Positions 1 to 8,480 of a stretch of DNA of 64,000 nucleotides are shown one piece after another (position 1 is the first letter of the stretch; every line of letters starts with the position of its first letter). The notes under the pieces are model-generated. The model was not told the origin of the DNA and ran no database searches. It saw only the letters and a list, made by a program, of their open reading frames with translations. This DNA is from Lentisphaerales bacterium (GTDB taxonomy: Bacteria; Verrucomicrobiota; Lentisphaeria; Lentisphaerales; Lentisphaeraceae): NCBI GenBank assembly GCA_022446985.1, contig JAKVBD010000012.1, positions 33,997 to 97,996 of the forward strand. Reading direction: 5' to 3'. Position numbers and translations under genes: made by a program.

Positions 1-633
1 TTGGTAAAACTCGGTAGTGACAAATGGTTCGCTTAGAAAATTAAACTCTATGCCTTGGTCTGAGAATCTTTGCAGGCCCTGGATAGTTAATTGTTTGGTC
101 TGCTGCTTTTCTTTAAGAGTGTTTAAGCTTTCGCTTAAAACCGCCATGATCATAGCGTATTTAGCGTCTGCAGAGACAAGGATGTTTTTGGTCATCGGGT
201 AAGATGTCGCAAAAGCGGCTAATTTTTGCCATTCTTCAGTCGTTTTGGGAAGCGTATCAATAAATGGTTCAATTTTAATCATTTTCCGGATGTCGAGGCT
301 AAAGCCGTGGCGAACGGGTCTGCCAGAGTGGGTGAGACTTTTTATGTCTTTTAGATGAGGCAATGATGCCAAAGATTCGCTTATATCGTAGAGGGTTTGA
401 GAACCTTTATTGCTAAAGAGGTTAGGAATTTTAGCAATAAGAACTACGGCATTTTTACTATCAAAGGCTTCGTTGAACTTTTGGTAAGAAGCTTTAGCCC
501 GCTGATCGTTTTCCATAACCTGTTGAATGGATGAGTTGAGCTTCATTTGTTTGAAGCTCCAAAAGGAAGCAGGGATTAGTAGAGCCAGTACAATAAGGCA
601 AATTAGTATAAAGGGAGTAGATTTCTTGACCAC
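1..633 (-). CDS. RND/MMPL-superfamily exporter, N-terminal part (partial)
   Basis: The reading frame is open from a GTG at 633 to the window edge, giving 211 residues of a longer protein. The upstream in-frame TAA lies two codons before the GTG, so no earlier start exists. Residues 6-24 form one transmembrane helix, followed by an extracytoplasmic region with the pattern of the first periplasmic loop of RND-superfamily exporters (HAE3/MMPL type): an N-rich segment, then SYQKFNEAF and NAVVLIAKI, and an SLASLPHLKDIKSLT stretch. Such proteins are proton-driven inner-membrane exporters of lipids or hydrophobic compounds. The substrate cannot be judged from this fragment. The rest of the gene lies outside the window. 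Confidence 0.6.
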   Translation of the reverse strand, partial: MVKKSTPFILICLIVLALLIPASFWSFKQMKLNSSIQQVMENDQRAKASYQKFNEAFDSKNAVVLIAKIPNLFSNKGSQTLYDISESLASLPHLKDIKSLTHSGRPVRHGFSLDIRKMIKIEPFIDTLPKTTEEWQKLAAFATSYPMTKNILVSADAKYAMIMAVLSESLNTLKEKQQTKQLTIQGLQRFSDQGIEFNFLSEPFVTTEFYQ

Positions 634-715
634 GGTTTAAGTCTTGTGGAGTTTATTCTCTATAAGGAATATATAGATAGAAGGTTGTAATTAAAGTTTA
701 AAACTTAAGCAAGGC

Positions 716-746
716 ACAAAAAAGGCCGCAAAGTTTGCGGCCTTAA
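716..746 (-). terminator. Rho-independent terminator after the DUF1737-like gene
   Basis: A perfect inverted repeat (AAGGCCGCAAA at 722-732 and its complement at 734-744) is followed on the minus strand by a run of six T. It lies 20 bases beyond the stop codon at 766. An A/T flank on the other side may let it work in both directions. Confidence 0.85.
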
Positions 747-765
747 AAATTTTTACGAGATGGGA

Positions 766-1008
766 TTAGCTGTCTTTATTCTCTTCTTCTTTAGAAGCTT
801 TTTCAGTACCTTCCTCATCTTCTTCTACCATGACGTACTGAACAGTCACTTCACGTGTAATAGCCTGGTAAAGGTGTACTAAACCGCCTTCTGGTTCCTG
901 GTGTGACCATGGGTTACCGTGAAGCTGCCAGCCATCGTTCATACACTGACTTACCATTTCGTCGAACGGTTGTCCTTCAAGGTTGAAAACGACTTTATAC
1001 TCTTTCAT
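766..1008 (-). CDS. Small DUF1737-like protein
   Basis: This 80-residue protein begins with MKEYKVVF and carries a GWQLHGNPW motif, the arrangement seen in the DUF1737 family (short proteins ending a strand with a GWxxxGxP turn). The function of that family is not known. The C-terminal 20 residues are very acidic (EEDEEGTE, KEEENKD). I chose the ATG at 1008 because GGAAGGAAAGG lies just upstream of it; a TTG at 1038 would add ten residues and would place the ribosome site inside the gene. It is followed by a strong terminator and appears monocistronic. Confidence 0.7.
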   Translation of the reverse strand: MKEYKVVFNLEGQPFDEMVSQCMNDGWQLHGNPWSHQEPEGGLVHLYQAITREVTVQYVMVEEDEEGTEKASKEEENKDS

Positions 1009-1085
1009 TTTTTCCTTTCCTTCCAAGCTGATATTCAAGTTTAAAGATAATTCTAGTCTAGCATTGCTTTGGTAAAATGTAATCT

Positions 1086-1108
1086 AAAATGAAAATAAAT
1101 TTCATTTT
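1086..1108 (-). terminator. Possible weak AT-rich hairpin terminator
   Basis: AAAATGAAA (1086-1094) and TTTCATTTT (1100-1108) form a 9-bp AT-only stem with a 5-base loop, in the gap between the SUMF1-domain gene and the DUF1737-like gene. There is no GC core, so its role as a terminator is doubtful. Confidence 0.3.
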
Positions 1109-1157
1109 TGGCAATTAGAATCTGACAAAACCACTTTTACAGATTTTAAATAAGGTT

Positions 1158-2738
1158 CTACTTTTTAGTAGCGAACTTGTTTAGGTAAATAACCAGTCTT
1201 AAGCCGGCATAAGTAGGAGCGTTTTGTCTTTCGACTCTAGCACGGTAGGCTGAACGGCACTCAGCTTCGGTAAAGTAAAAGGCGCCCCCACGCAATACAT
1301 AGTAAGAATGGTTGTTTCTGGCAGCATCATTCCGCACCCATAATTCTTCATTTGGATCCCACTCGGTATTTGAGTTTTTGTCGTAGTAAAAAAGACCGTT
1401 CTTAGCGCCTTTGGCACCTTCGGGGATTTTTTTAGCAAACATAAGAATTTCTTTGTCTATTCCTGGATCAAAAACGTTAAGAGATCCTTCACTAAGGTGG
1501 TCTTTCCAGATAGCTTCATGATTATCATATTTATCATTGTTGTTTGTATCGTGGTAACAAAGGTCGAGGTTTGAGCCAATTGTTCTGGTTGGTACATTGA
1601 AGTTATCGAGAGGAGTGATGAGGTTTTCCGGGTATTCTCCATCGTAGAGAGGTGTATCCCATGAACTGTCTTTTATTTTAATGTTGGCAGCTTTGGCCTG
1701 TTGCATAGTTATACCGGCATATTGATTTTCATTGCAGGCATATATAAAGAAAGGAGTTCGAGTCCATTCTATGGCGTTGCCGTGCATGTCAAAGAGACCA
1801 AAAGCATTTGGTAAGCGACTTCCTACTGGTTCAACATTGTGAGTTCGAGTATTTGAGCGGTAAACAGCATAATCATCGATGGCAATCCTAGGGCCAAATG
1901 AGTAGTCACCTTCAGTTCCCGCGCGGCAGCTGTATTCCCACTCATTTTCAGAAATAAGGTAGTATCTGTAGCCAGAATCTTTGTCCAGGCTTCGATTGAT
2001 CATCTGTATAAAAGTTAAACAGTCATTTAAGCTAACGCCAGTAACCGGATTATTTTTAATTTTTGTGCTGTTATGGGGAAGGTTGCCCATAACTTTTTGC
2101 CATTGTTCAACGGTAACTTCATATTTACCGACATAGACAGGCCTCTTAACTTCATTGAAGTGTTGAAATTCAACATCGCTTGGATCATCATCTTTCTTGG
2201 GGCTACCCATAAGAAACTTTCCAGGAGGAATTAGGCGGAAAGCCATGTTGTACTTATCATTTATTTCTAATGGCAGATTAAACTTTTCTACTGAGGCTTT
2301 TTGATTTGCAACAGCTTGTATGGCACCAGGCCCGATAAGTTTAGACTCTGGAACTTTTGCGTAGTGGCTTTCTTCTGCAGGAAGAAGGCCAAAAGGTAGT
2401 TCATTATTTGCTGGATTTTGGGCTAATTCGCCTTTGGCAGCAATTTTGGGGACTGATCTTGGGTCTATGCCACCACTTAAGCGGTCTGCTTTATTTCTAA
2501 AGTGAGTTATACTTGCCAAAACCAGAACGATTCCTACCAAACCCAAGGCGAGAACTTTAACCGGTGATTTGGTGTGCATCTTGATTTTTTCTTCAAGTTG
2601 CTCTTTGGCAAGCTTTTCTTTGAGCTCGGTCGATTTTTTCTTAAGTGATTGTAATTGCTCAGGTTTTATTTTACTTTTAAGATCAAGCTTTGAAGGCTTG
2701 TTTTGCTCAGGTTTTTTTTTGATTTTCTCTTCAGGCAT
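1158..2738 (-). CDS. Membrane-anchored SUMF1 (FGE-sulfatase fold) domain protein
   Basis: 526 residues. A Lys/Glu-rich cytoplasmic N-terminus (1-55) is followed by one transmembrane helix (about 60-80), a spacer, and a SUMF1/formylglycine-generating-enzyme-type domain from about 163 to the end. Landmarks are FRLIPPGKFLMGSP, YVGKYEVTVEQWQKVMG, ENEWEYSCRAG, GLFDMHGNAIEWTR, VLRGGAF and GLRLVIYL. The cysteine pair that makes formylglycine in true FGE (near the RGGSF...YCR region) is absent, so it is probably not a sulfatase maturase. This fold is widely reused as a ligand-binding module. An insertion of about 120 residues (roughly 345-465), rich in Asp/Asn with DTNNNDKYDNHE and DKNSNTEWDPNE, looks like calcium-binding EF-hand-like or dockerin-like loops. 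The ligand is unknown. Confidence 0.75.
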   Translation of the reverse strand: MPEEKIKKKPEQNKPSKLDLKSKIKPEQLQSLKKKSTELKEKLAKEQLEEKIKMHTKSPVKVLALGLVGIVLVLASITHFRNKADRLSGGIDPRSVPKIAAKGELAQNPANNELPFGLLPAEESHYAKVPESKLIGPGAIQAVANQKASVEKFNLPLEINDKYNMAFRLIPPGKFLMGSPKKDDDPSDVEFQHFNEVKRPVYVGKYEVTVEQWQKVMGNLPHNSTKIKNNPVTGVSLNDCLTFIQMINRSLDKDSGYRYYLISENEWEYSCRAGTEGDYSFGPRIAIDDYAVYRSNTRTHNVEPVGSRLPNAFGLFDMHGNAIEWTRTPFFIYACNENQYAGITMQQAKAANIKIKDSSWDTPLYDGEYPENLITPLDNFNVPTRTIGSNLDLCYHDTNNNDKYDNHEAIWKDHLSEGSLNVFDPGIDKEILMFAKKIPEGAKGAKNGLFYYDKNSNTEWDPNEELWVRNDAARNNHSYYVLRGGAFYFTEAECRSAYRARVERQNAPTYAGLRLVIYLNKFATKK

Positions 2739-2811
2739 AAGAAATCTCAGTTAAATCGTATTAAAGATATAGTATGTGGACTAAATGATAAAATCAACAA
2801 AAGTGATAAAT

Positions 2812-3894
2812 TTATTTTTTCAGGCAGAGGGATGCTCCCAGGAGTAAAAAGCCTAATGTCGGAACGGAACCAGCTACGAACGCCGGTAAGACTCCTGAAT
2901 TACCCATTGCTTGAAAGAGCTGCATAACGACATAGTAGCCAATCATTATGCCAATTGCTTTTGCTGAGGATGTCATGGCTCCTTGACGCTGTTGAGTGAT
3001 TGACAGAGGAATACCTAGAAGAACAGAGAGCATGCAGGCAAATGGAGTGAATATCATAGAATAATATTTAACATCCATTATGCGTATTTCGGAAGGAGAA
3101 AATTGAATGTTAGATTTCTGTCTTCGGGAGATTTCTGTTAATGTCAGGTGTTGGTTGAGGTTGTGATACTCTTTCATTTTGACGGGGTCGTCTTTAAGGT
3201 CTTTAAGCGTCAGCTCTTCGAGGTTTTCGGGCGCAGAAGGGAACCATTCTTTTGAAAATGTAGTGCGTATAAGGTTTTTGAATTGCCAACCTTTTGCTTC
3301 TGTGAATTCTCCTTTAGCAGCATCAACCGTCCAAAGTGGTTTACCTTCTATGTCGTGTTGGGCCAGAGAGATTTTGGAAAAGCCTTGTTCTTCAAATGTC
3401 AGGTTCCAGATGCGTTTACCTTCGTCACTGTCGACAGAAAAGCACAGAGATTGGTTATCGGCTTTGTCGCCGGTCATTAAAACTTCCAGGCGCTTGACTT
3501 CATTATCAAAGAAACCTTGAAAGTGTTCATTGGAAATAAATAAAACACAAGACATACAAAGAGATAAAGCAACTGCGGGTATACTCATTTGAGCAATAGA
3601 TATACCTGAGCTGCGGATAGCACTGATTTCATTATGTCTATTTAAGTTTGAGAAACTGTACATGGTACCGAGCAGAAGTGACATCGGTAAAATCAAAGGG
3701 ATTTTCTCAGGAAGAAGATACATAAAGTAGAGGAAGATATCAAAGTAACTTTTATGGTCGAGCAGATCGCTCAGGTCATCTTGGATATCAGCTATAAAAA
3801 AGAGAAACAAGAATCCAAAAAAACAACAGCAAAAGGGCAGTAAAATCTGTCTGAGGATGTGACGGGCAAGAATCCCGTACAAATGAATTGTCAT
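2812..3894 (-). CDS. LptF/LptG (YjgP/YjgQ) family permease
   Basis: 360 residues, the usual length for LptF/LptG. Two transmembrane helices at the N-terminus (about 17-36 and 55-80) carry the family's PMSLLLGTMYSFSNLNRHNEISAIRSSGIS signature region. A periplasmic beta-rich domain (about 120-270) follows, then three C-terminal helices (about 280-358). LptF and LptG form the membrane part of the ABC transporter that extracts lipopolysaccharide and hands it to LptC/LptA. Only one of the two subunits is present here, so F and G cannot be told apart. It starts 9 bases after the stop of the RDD-protein gene and is probably co-transcribed with it. Confidence 0.85.
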   Translation of the reverse strand: MTIHLYGILARHILRQILLPFCCCFFGFLFLFFIADIQDDLSDLLDHKSYFDIFLYFMYLLPEKIPLILPMSLLLGTMYSFSNLNRHNEISAIRSSGISIAQMSIPAVALSLCMSCVLFISNEHFQGFFDNEVKRLEVLMTGDKADNQSLCFSVDSDEGKRIWNLTFEEQGFSKISLAQHDIEGKPLWTVDAAKGEFTEAKGWQFKNLIRTTFSKEWFPSAPENLEELTLKDLKDDPVKMKEYHNLNQHLTLTEISRRQKSNIQFSPSEIRIMDVKYYSMIFTPFACMLSVLLGIPLSITQQRQGAMTSSAKAIGIMIGYYVVMQLFQAMGNSGVLPAFVAGSVPTLGFLLLGASLCLKK

Positions 3895-3903
3895 TAAAAA
3901 ATA

Positions 3904-4551
3904 TTATCCCAGCTTCACTTTGACGACACGAATACCGGCTAAGGTTTCGTGTAGTCCTTTGTTGAATATATAAATCAACACAGGCGCCAAGGGCAATGTA
4001 AGTAAAAAGAATAATGCAGAAAAGGCTGCTCTACCTACTAGGACAGGATCACCAAGGGTTCCTCCGCGGATCACCATTATTCCAAAAAACCAATATCCAA
4101 ACGACTGTGCTTTGTAGCCGAGTGTCAATCCATAATAAAGTATCGGTATGGCAACACAAAGCCCCAGAAAAATAGAGCTAATCTGAGTTTCATCAAGACT
4201 GCTGCCGAACTGTTTTAGTAGATTATGAGAAAGTACTAATGCTGCACAGATTACGAGAAGGTCTAAAAAGAAAGCCATAATGCGGTAATTTATACTGGGA
4301 GCTTCAACCATACTGGCAGAGCGATGCAGGTTTTTGGTGATGTGTGACTTATTGTCGGTGAATGCACCTTCAGTTTCTTTGAATGTTTTAGCCAGGATAG
4401 GGATTTTTTCAGCGTTCTTAAATGACTTAACCATGGCGTTGCGAACCTGAGATTCTTTGGAGATAGTTCCATCTTTTGCCAGGTTGATTAAATGTTCTTC
4501 GGATACCGGGCCGGTCTCATTGCCCTTTGAGTCCTGATAGTAGTATTCCAT
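3904..4551 (-). CDS. GYF-like / RDD-family membrane protein
   Basis: 215 residues from the ATG at 4551, which is preceded by AAGAAGTG; an upstream in-frame start would add 21 residues without a good ribosome site. Residues 1-45 (MEYYYQDSKGNETGPVSEEHL and onward) form a GYF_2-type domain, a small adaptor fold often placed at the N-terminus of bacterial membrane proteins. From about residue 85 an RDD domain begins (NYRIMAFFLDLLV), with three transmembrane helices, ending HETLAGIRVVKVK. RDD proteins are poorly characterised; some act in ion transport. Likely first gene of an operon with the LptF/G-type permease. Confidence 0.75.
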   Translation of the reverse strand: MEYYYQDSKGNETGPVSEEHLINLAKDGTISKESQVRNAMVKSFKNAEKIPILAKTFKETEGAFTDNKSHITKNLHRSASMVEAPSINYRIMAFFLDLLVICAALVLSHNLLKQFGSSLDETQISSIFLGLCVAIPILYYGLTLGYKAQSFGYWFFGIMVIRGGTLGDPVLVGRAAFSALFFLLTLPLAPVLIYIFNKGLHETLAGIRVVKVKLG

Positions 4552-4682
4552 AATGCACTTCTTTAAATGAGTTTCTCTTAAGATAGTCATAGTTAAAAAT
4601 TTGCAAAGTTGCATCAGTTGAAATCTAATTAATGTTCAGTAACTTCATGGGATAAAAAAACAGTATGTAGGTCAAGCACAGA

Positions 4683-5378
4683 TTGGAACCCATTGAAGAA
4701 TACACTTTAAAGGTAAATAGCAGTAAAAACCTTTTGATTCAGTTTTCTTTGCTAAGAGGAGTTGACTTTATTTCGTGGAGTCTTTGTGCGTTTTATTGTT
4801 TCGGCCTATTTACTTTTCAAGATATTTATTACACTAGCTTTCCTTACTTAATCATGATTCCTTTGCTATCGTTGATTTATGGCGCTTTCCTCTTACCTGA
4901 TGGCTTTCTAGAAGACAAGAATTGGCGAACGATTGTGACTAAGTTGCGTTGTTACTCTTTGGTGTGTGGCTTGAACTTTCCTTTTGTAATTTTTATTCAA
5001 ATGTCAGATAAAAACAAGTACTTTGCTATTTGCTGTGGATTGGTAATTTATTCTTTTGTTCAAATTCTATTGTCAATTTCGGAGCTGAGTCACAAGGTCG
5101 CAGCTCGTTATGAAGAGCCAGTACTGGCTTCGGAAGGACGATTGGGAGTACGGATGATTTACATTTTTACATTACTGTCGGTAGTGGCCATGCTGCTTTA
5201 CATGACGAATCCAGGGTTTTTGAGAGAGTTGAAGTACAGCGGTTACCTGGATGCAGCTTTAAAGGTTATGGCGTTATTTTTAGTATTCCCTCTTATTTTT
5301 CCGGTAACCTTGTTGTTCCGTATAAAGTTTTCATTGCTTAAAAAACACAAAGAAGAAATAAAAAATAATTATGAGTAA
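4683..5378 (+). CDS. Unrecognised polytopic membrane protein, upstream of pyrF
   Basis: 231 residues with about six hydrophobic helices (roughly 27-44, 50-72, 90-108, 118-138, 162-180, 200-222) and a basic C-terminus (LKKHKEEIKNNYE). I recognise no family. The start is uncertain: the frame opens after a TAG at 4668 and the only early start codon is TTG at 4683, without a clear ribosome site. Its last codons overlap the pyrF start (stop at 5376-5378, pyrF ATG at 5371), so the two are probably translationally coupled. No functional link to pyrimidine synthesis is evident. Confidence 0.6.
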   Translation: MEPIEEYTLKVNSSKNLLIQFSLLRGVDFISWSLCAFYCFGLFTFQDIYYTSFPYLIMIPLLSLIYGAFLLPDGFLEDKNWRTIVTKLRCYSLVCGLNFPFVIFIQMSDKNKYFAICCGLVIYSFVQILLSISELSHKVAARYEEPVLASEGRLGVRMIYIFTLLSVVAMLLYMTNPGFLRELKYSGYLDAALKVMALFLVFPLIFPVTLLFRIKFSLLKKHKEEIKNNYE

Positions 5379-6063
5379 GACTGAATTAATCGTTGCCCTG
5401 GATGTTAACTCTGTTGCTCAGGCAGAAGCTTTAGTAGATGAAATTGGCCCAGAGGTTCTTTGGTATAAGATTGGTAAGCAGCTTTTTACAAGAGAAGGTG
5501 TTGGTGCTTTAGAGATGTTAAAAGGTAAGGGAAAGAAAATATTTCTTGACCTTAAATTCCACGACATACCGAATACTGTTGCTCAGGCGGTAAAGTCGGC
5601 TTTGAGTATAGGCGCGGATATGGTCAATTTTCATGCTTCAGGTGGAAGTGAAATGATTCGTAAGACTGTGGAAGTTAATGGTGCGGAACATCCAGATGCT
5701 TTATTGATTGCTGTAACCGTACTTACCAGCATGGATCAAGAAGCGTTGGCTGAGCTTGGTGTTGCCGGAAATCCTGCCGAGGTAGTTGAAAGATTTGCGA
5801 AATTGGCTAAATCCAGTGGCGCTCATGGCGTTGTTTGTTCTGCTCTGGAAATAGATTTGGTTAAAAATGCCTGTGGTCAGGATTTTAAACTGATTGTTCC
5901 AGGAATTCGTCCGGTAGGCTCTTCTGTTGATGATCAAAAGCGTATAATGACACCAGCTCAAGCAAGTGAGAAGGGGGCTGATTATATAGTCGTAGGTCGA
6001 CCAATTACTAAAGCTGAGGATAAGCAAAAAGCTGCTGCTGCAGTTTTAGCAGAACTGGCTTAA
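5371..6063 (+). CDS. pyrF: Orotidine 5'-phosphate decarboxylase
   Basis: PyrF decarboxylates OMP to UMP, the last step of de novo pyrimidine synthesis, in the cytoplasm. The 230-residue protein has the expected length for a bacterial type. Visible motifs are the N-terminal LIVALDV, the catalytic Asp/Lys signature FLDLKFHDIPNTV at about residues 57-69, VNFHASGG, the VTVLTS strand, VPGIRP, and the phosphate-binding end DYIVVGRPIT. It overlaps the preceding membrane-protein gene by 8 bases and converges with the DUF4175-like gene, leaving a gap of only 4 bases. Confidence 0.95.
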   Translation: MSKTELIVALDVNSVAQAEALVDEIGPEVLWYKIGKQLFTREGVGALEMLKGKGKKIFLDLKFHDIPNTVAQAVKSALSIGADMVNFHASGGSEMIRKTVEVNGAEHPDALLIAVTVLTSMDQEALAELGVAGNPAEVVERFAKLAKSSGAHGVVCSALEIDLVKNACGQDFKLIVPGIRPVGSSVDDQKRIMTPAQASEKGADYIVVGRPITKAEDKQKAAAAVLAELA

Positions 6064-6067
6064 GCTA

Positions 6068-8449
6068 CTATTTATTGGAGCTGTGATTCCTTTCGAGGCG
6101 TCGCAGCTCTTTATTGAAAAGATCGATAATTTCTTGTTCTTCCTCTGAGAACTTTTGTATTTCCGCCTCGATAATTTTTGAGGAGTTCTTCTTCAAACTT
6201 TCTTCGCTTTGACTATAATCACTGTCCATCTTTTGTTTATCGACTTTCAAGATGAATTGCTGTTGTGAAGTATCTTCGGGATCATTTACAGTCTTGGCTT
6301 CTATAACGACATCTTGCTTATCATTGAGAGTTATTTTTTCTATTTCCTTCTTTTTTAAATTGCGTAGAGCTTGTTCGTTATTGAGCTCATTGGACTCCAA
6401 CGGTTGTTCATTATTATTTTGTGAAACGGTAGCCGGGGCATCATTTTGTGTTTCAGGAGAGAAGTCTTGCTGGCTGTTTGAGCTTTGTTTTGCCGCTTGT
6501 TGACTGTTTGATTTTTGTTTTGCCGCTTGCTGACTGTTTGAGCTTTGTTTCGCCGCTTGTTGTTCCTGGCTTGAATGATTGCTTTTAGCTTCAGCGTTTT
6601 GGTTTGGCTGGTGGTTTTCTTTTGTTGGAGCGTTGTCTTTATTATTTATAGATTTTTGGGTGTTTTGTACAGGATTTTGTGAGTTCTTAGACTGAGGCTC
6701 ATTCTTTTGAGAGAGTGATTGTTTCTCTTGAGATTGAGAAGGGGGCGTCGGTTTTTGATTTAGATTTTGTGTATTTGAGTTAGGATCAACTTTTTTTGAA
6801 TTTTCTGAAATACTATTTGATTCTGTTTGGACTTTAGGAAGATTTTTTTCTGCAACTCCTATTTGCTCTGTTGTTTCTAATTCTTGAGAGTCAGCTTGTT
6901 GTTTTAGGCGCTGACGGATGCTTTCAGAAGATTCCCTTTTACCATATTCTTTATCGATTGCCGCAAATTTATATTTTTTATAACTGCTGCTTTGAGAAGC
7001 TTTTAGCGCTATGATCAGAGGTTTGGAAATAGATCTTGGATCTTTTGAAGGTTTGAAATCGTTGGCAATCAGATTAATGACGAGATGGTCGTTATACTTG
7101 TTTTTAATTTTTGAAAGGTCGAGGCTGTATGAACCTATAATGGAGGTAGAATTGACGTAATTGTGAAGTTGAATTTCCTTGGAAGTTCCGGCGTATTTTA
7201 GTTGATACTGAAGTTTAATATTTTTTAGCATCAGGTCATCGGTGCACGCGTATTTGATCGTTATCTGGTTATCGTTGAGATAAAGGTGATTTTCTTTTGT
7301 TTGAGTCATTCCCACTTTAGGGGGGAGGTCTTTTGAAGTATGAATTGGAAAGTCTGGTGTTTCGTACGTTTTGTTTTTGGCGGTAATTTTGAATCTATAA
7401 GTGCCGCTTTGGTTAATTTGAAAAGCGTCACGGGTAAAGGCTTTATCGTAGTTAACTTCAAGAGGGAAGTAGTTATTTTCCCAGAAGAGTTCAACATTTG
7501 TGACTTTTTGATCAAACTGCAGATGGAATTTAACCTGACTTTTAGCCAGGGCCTGGATAATTTTTGTATTTTGTTCTTTTCCGGCAGAGCCTATGTACTG
7601 AGGCGGTGTAATTCTCGCTGAAAAGTTTCTAATTTCCGGCTTCCTGGTAAAGTTGACAGTTCTATTAAGTATTTCCGCATCTCCAAGAAAGATGTCGTAG
7701 TTGAGGCTTTGGCCAATTGCCGGTAAGGAGCAAGTGTATTTATGTTCGGCATTTTTAATGAGTTTATATTCTTCAATGTTATTTTTCCCGGAGCGCAGGC
7801 GAATGTAACCATCTTGGGGAGAGTGCCCTGAAGAATGAATCGTAAGTCGCCAGTTTTTTTCAACATAAAGTTCAGAATTATCAATAGGGCTTACATTTTG
7901 AATTCTTGTCTTAGATGGGGCTGGAGCATTAGCGATGGGGGCATATAAACGTGCGACTGATAGAGAAACAGGTTTAATCGTTGCCATAGAGTATAAACCG
8001 ATTATTGAGAGTAGGGCCAAAGTTACTTTCAGCAGTTGTTTAAGCTCTTTTGTATATGTTATTTTTGGTTTAAGTTTTCTGAACTCGTCGAGAATGGCCT
8101 GTTCTGTTTTAGGTAGTGTATGAAGGTCAGAAAGAAGACTGAATAATTTGTTTTTTAGTGAAGGGTATTTGTTCTCAAGTTTTTGGGCGATATAAAGTAG
8201 ATTCAGTTTTTTTGTTAGATTTTTATAGAGATGGTAAGAGAAGTAAATGATTGGTGCTAGAAAGCAGATAAGGAAAATTGTAGCACGGGCTGTTTTTTGA
8301 AGATGGAAATTGTGGTCGACAAGAATGAAAATTAAGTGCCATGAAATGATATAAATCAGGCATTTGATAGAGTGGAGTAAGAGCTCGTTCAAGGACGACT
8401 GACGAGCAGTTCTTCTTAAATGCTGCTGTATGTTTAAACCCTTATTCAT
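6068..8449 (-). CDS. Large membrane protein, DUF4175-like
   Basis: 793 residues. Three transmembrane segments (about 27-46, 54-73 and 138-157) precede a large extracytoplasmic part. The region from about 160 to 480 has beta-sandwich character with NFSARITPPQYIG, which resembles DUF4175-type proteins of Planctomycetes and Lentisphaerae (function unknown). Residues 500-690 are a Gln/Asn/Ser-rich low-complexity linker with a threefold 10-residue repeat. The end (about 700-793) is charged and helical (EEEQEIIDLFNKELRRLERNH). It lies 31 bases downstream of a Ser/Thr kinase gene on the same strand, and probably belongs to the biotin carboxylase-kinase transcription unit. Confidence 0.6.
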   Translation of the reverse strand: MNKGLNIQQHLRRTARQSSLNELLLHSIKCLIYIISWHLIFILVDHNFHLQKTARATIFLICFLAPIIYFSYHLYKNLTKKLNLLYIAQKLENKYPSLKNKLFSLLSDLHTLPKTEQAILDEFRKLKPKITYTKELKQLLKVTLALLSIIGLYSMATIKPVSLSVARLYAPIANAPAPSKTRIQNVSPIDNSELYVEKNWRLTIHSSGHSPQDGYIRLRSGKNNIEEYKLIKNAEHKYTCSLPAIGQSLNYDIFLGDAEILNRTVNFTRKPEIRNFSARITPPQYIGSAGKEQNTKIIQALAKSQVKFHLQFDQKVTNVELFWENNYFPLEVNYDKAFTRDAFQINQSGTYRFKITAKNKTYETPDFPIHTSKDLPPKVGMTQTKENHLYLNDNQITIKYACTDDLMLKNIKLQYQLKYAGTSKEIQLHNYVNSTSIIGSYSLDLSKIKNKYNDHLVINLIANDFKPSKDPRSISKPLIIALKASQSSSYKKYKFAAIDKEYGKRESSESIRQRLKQQADSQELETTEQIGVAEKNLPKVQTESNSISENSKKVDPNSNTQNLNQKPTPPSQSQEKQSLSQKNEPQSKNSQNPVQNTQKSINNKDNAPTKENHQPNQNAEAKSNHSSQEQQAAKQSSNSQQAAKQKSNSQQAAKQSSNSQQDFSPETQNDAPATVSQNNNEQPLESNELNNEQALRNLKKKEIEKITLNDKQDVVIEAKTVNDPEDTSQQQFILKVDKQKMDSDYSQSEESLKKNSSKIIEAEIQKFSEEEQEIIDLFNKELRRLERNHSSNK
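6474..6563 (-). repeat. Three tandem 30-bp repeats inside the DUF4175-like gene
   Basis: Three near-identical 30-base units encode AAKQ(S/K)SNSQQ three times in the Gln/Ser-rich linker. The units differ at only a few positions, so slippage or unequal exchange is likely recent. Confidence 0.85.
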
Positions 8450-8480
8450 AAGATCAGTTTAAGTCATAGACTGCTGAAAA

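Noticed and set aside
1158..2738. True formylglycine-generating enzyme for the sulfatases
   Set aside because: The catalytic Cys pair near the C-terminal RGG(A/S)F region is missing.
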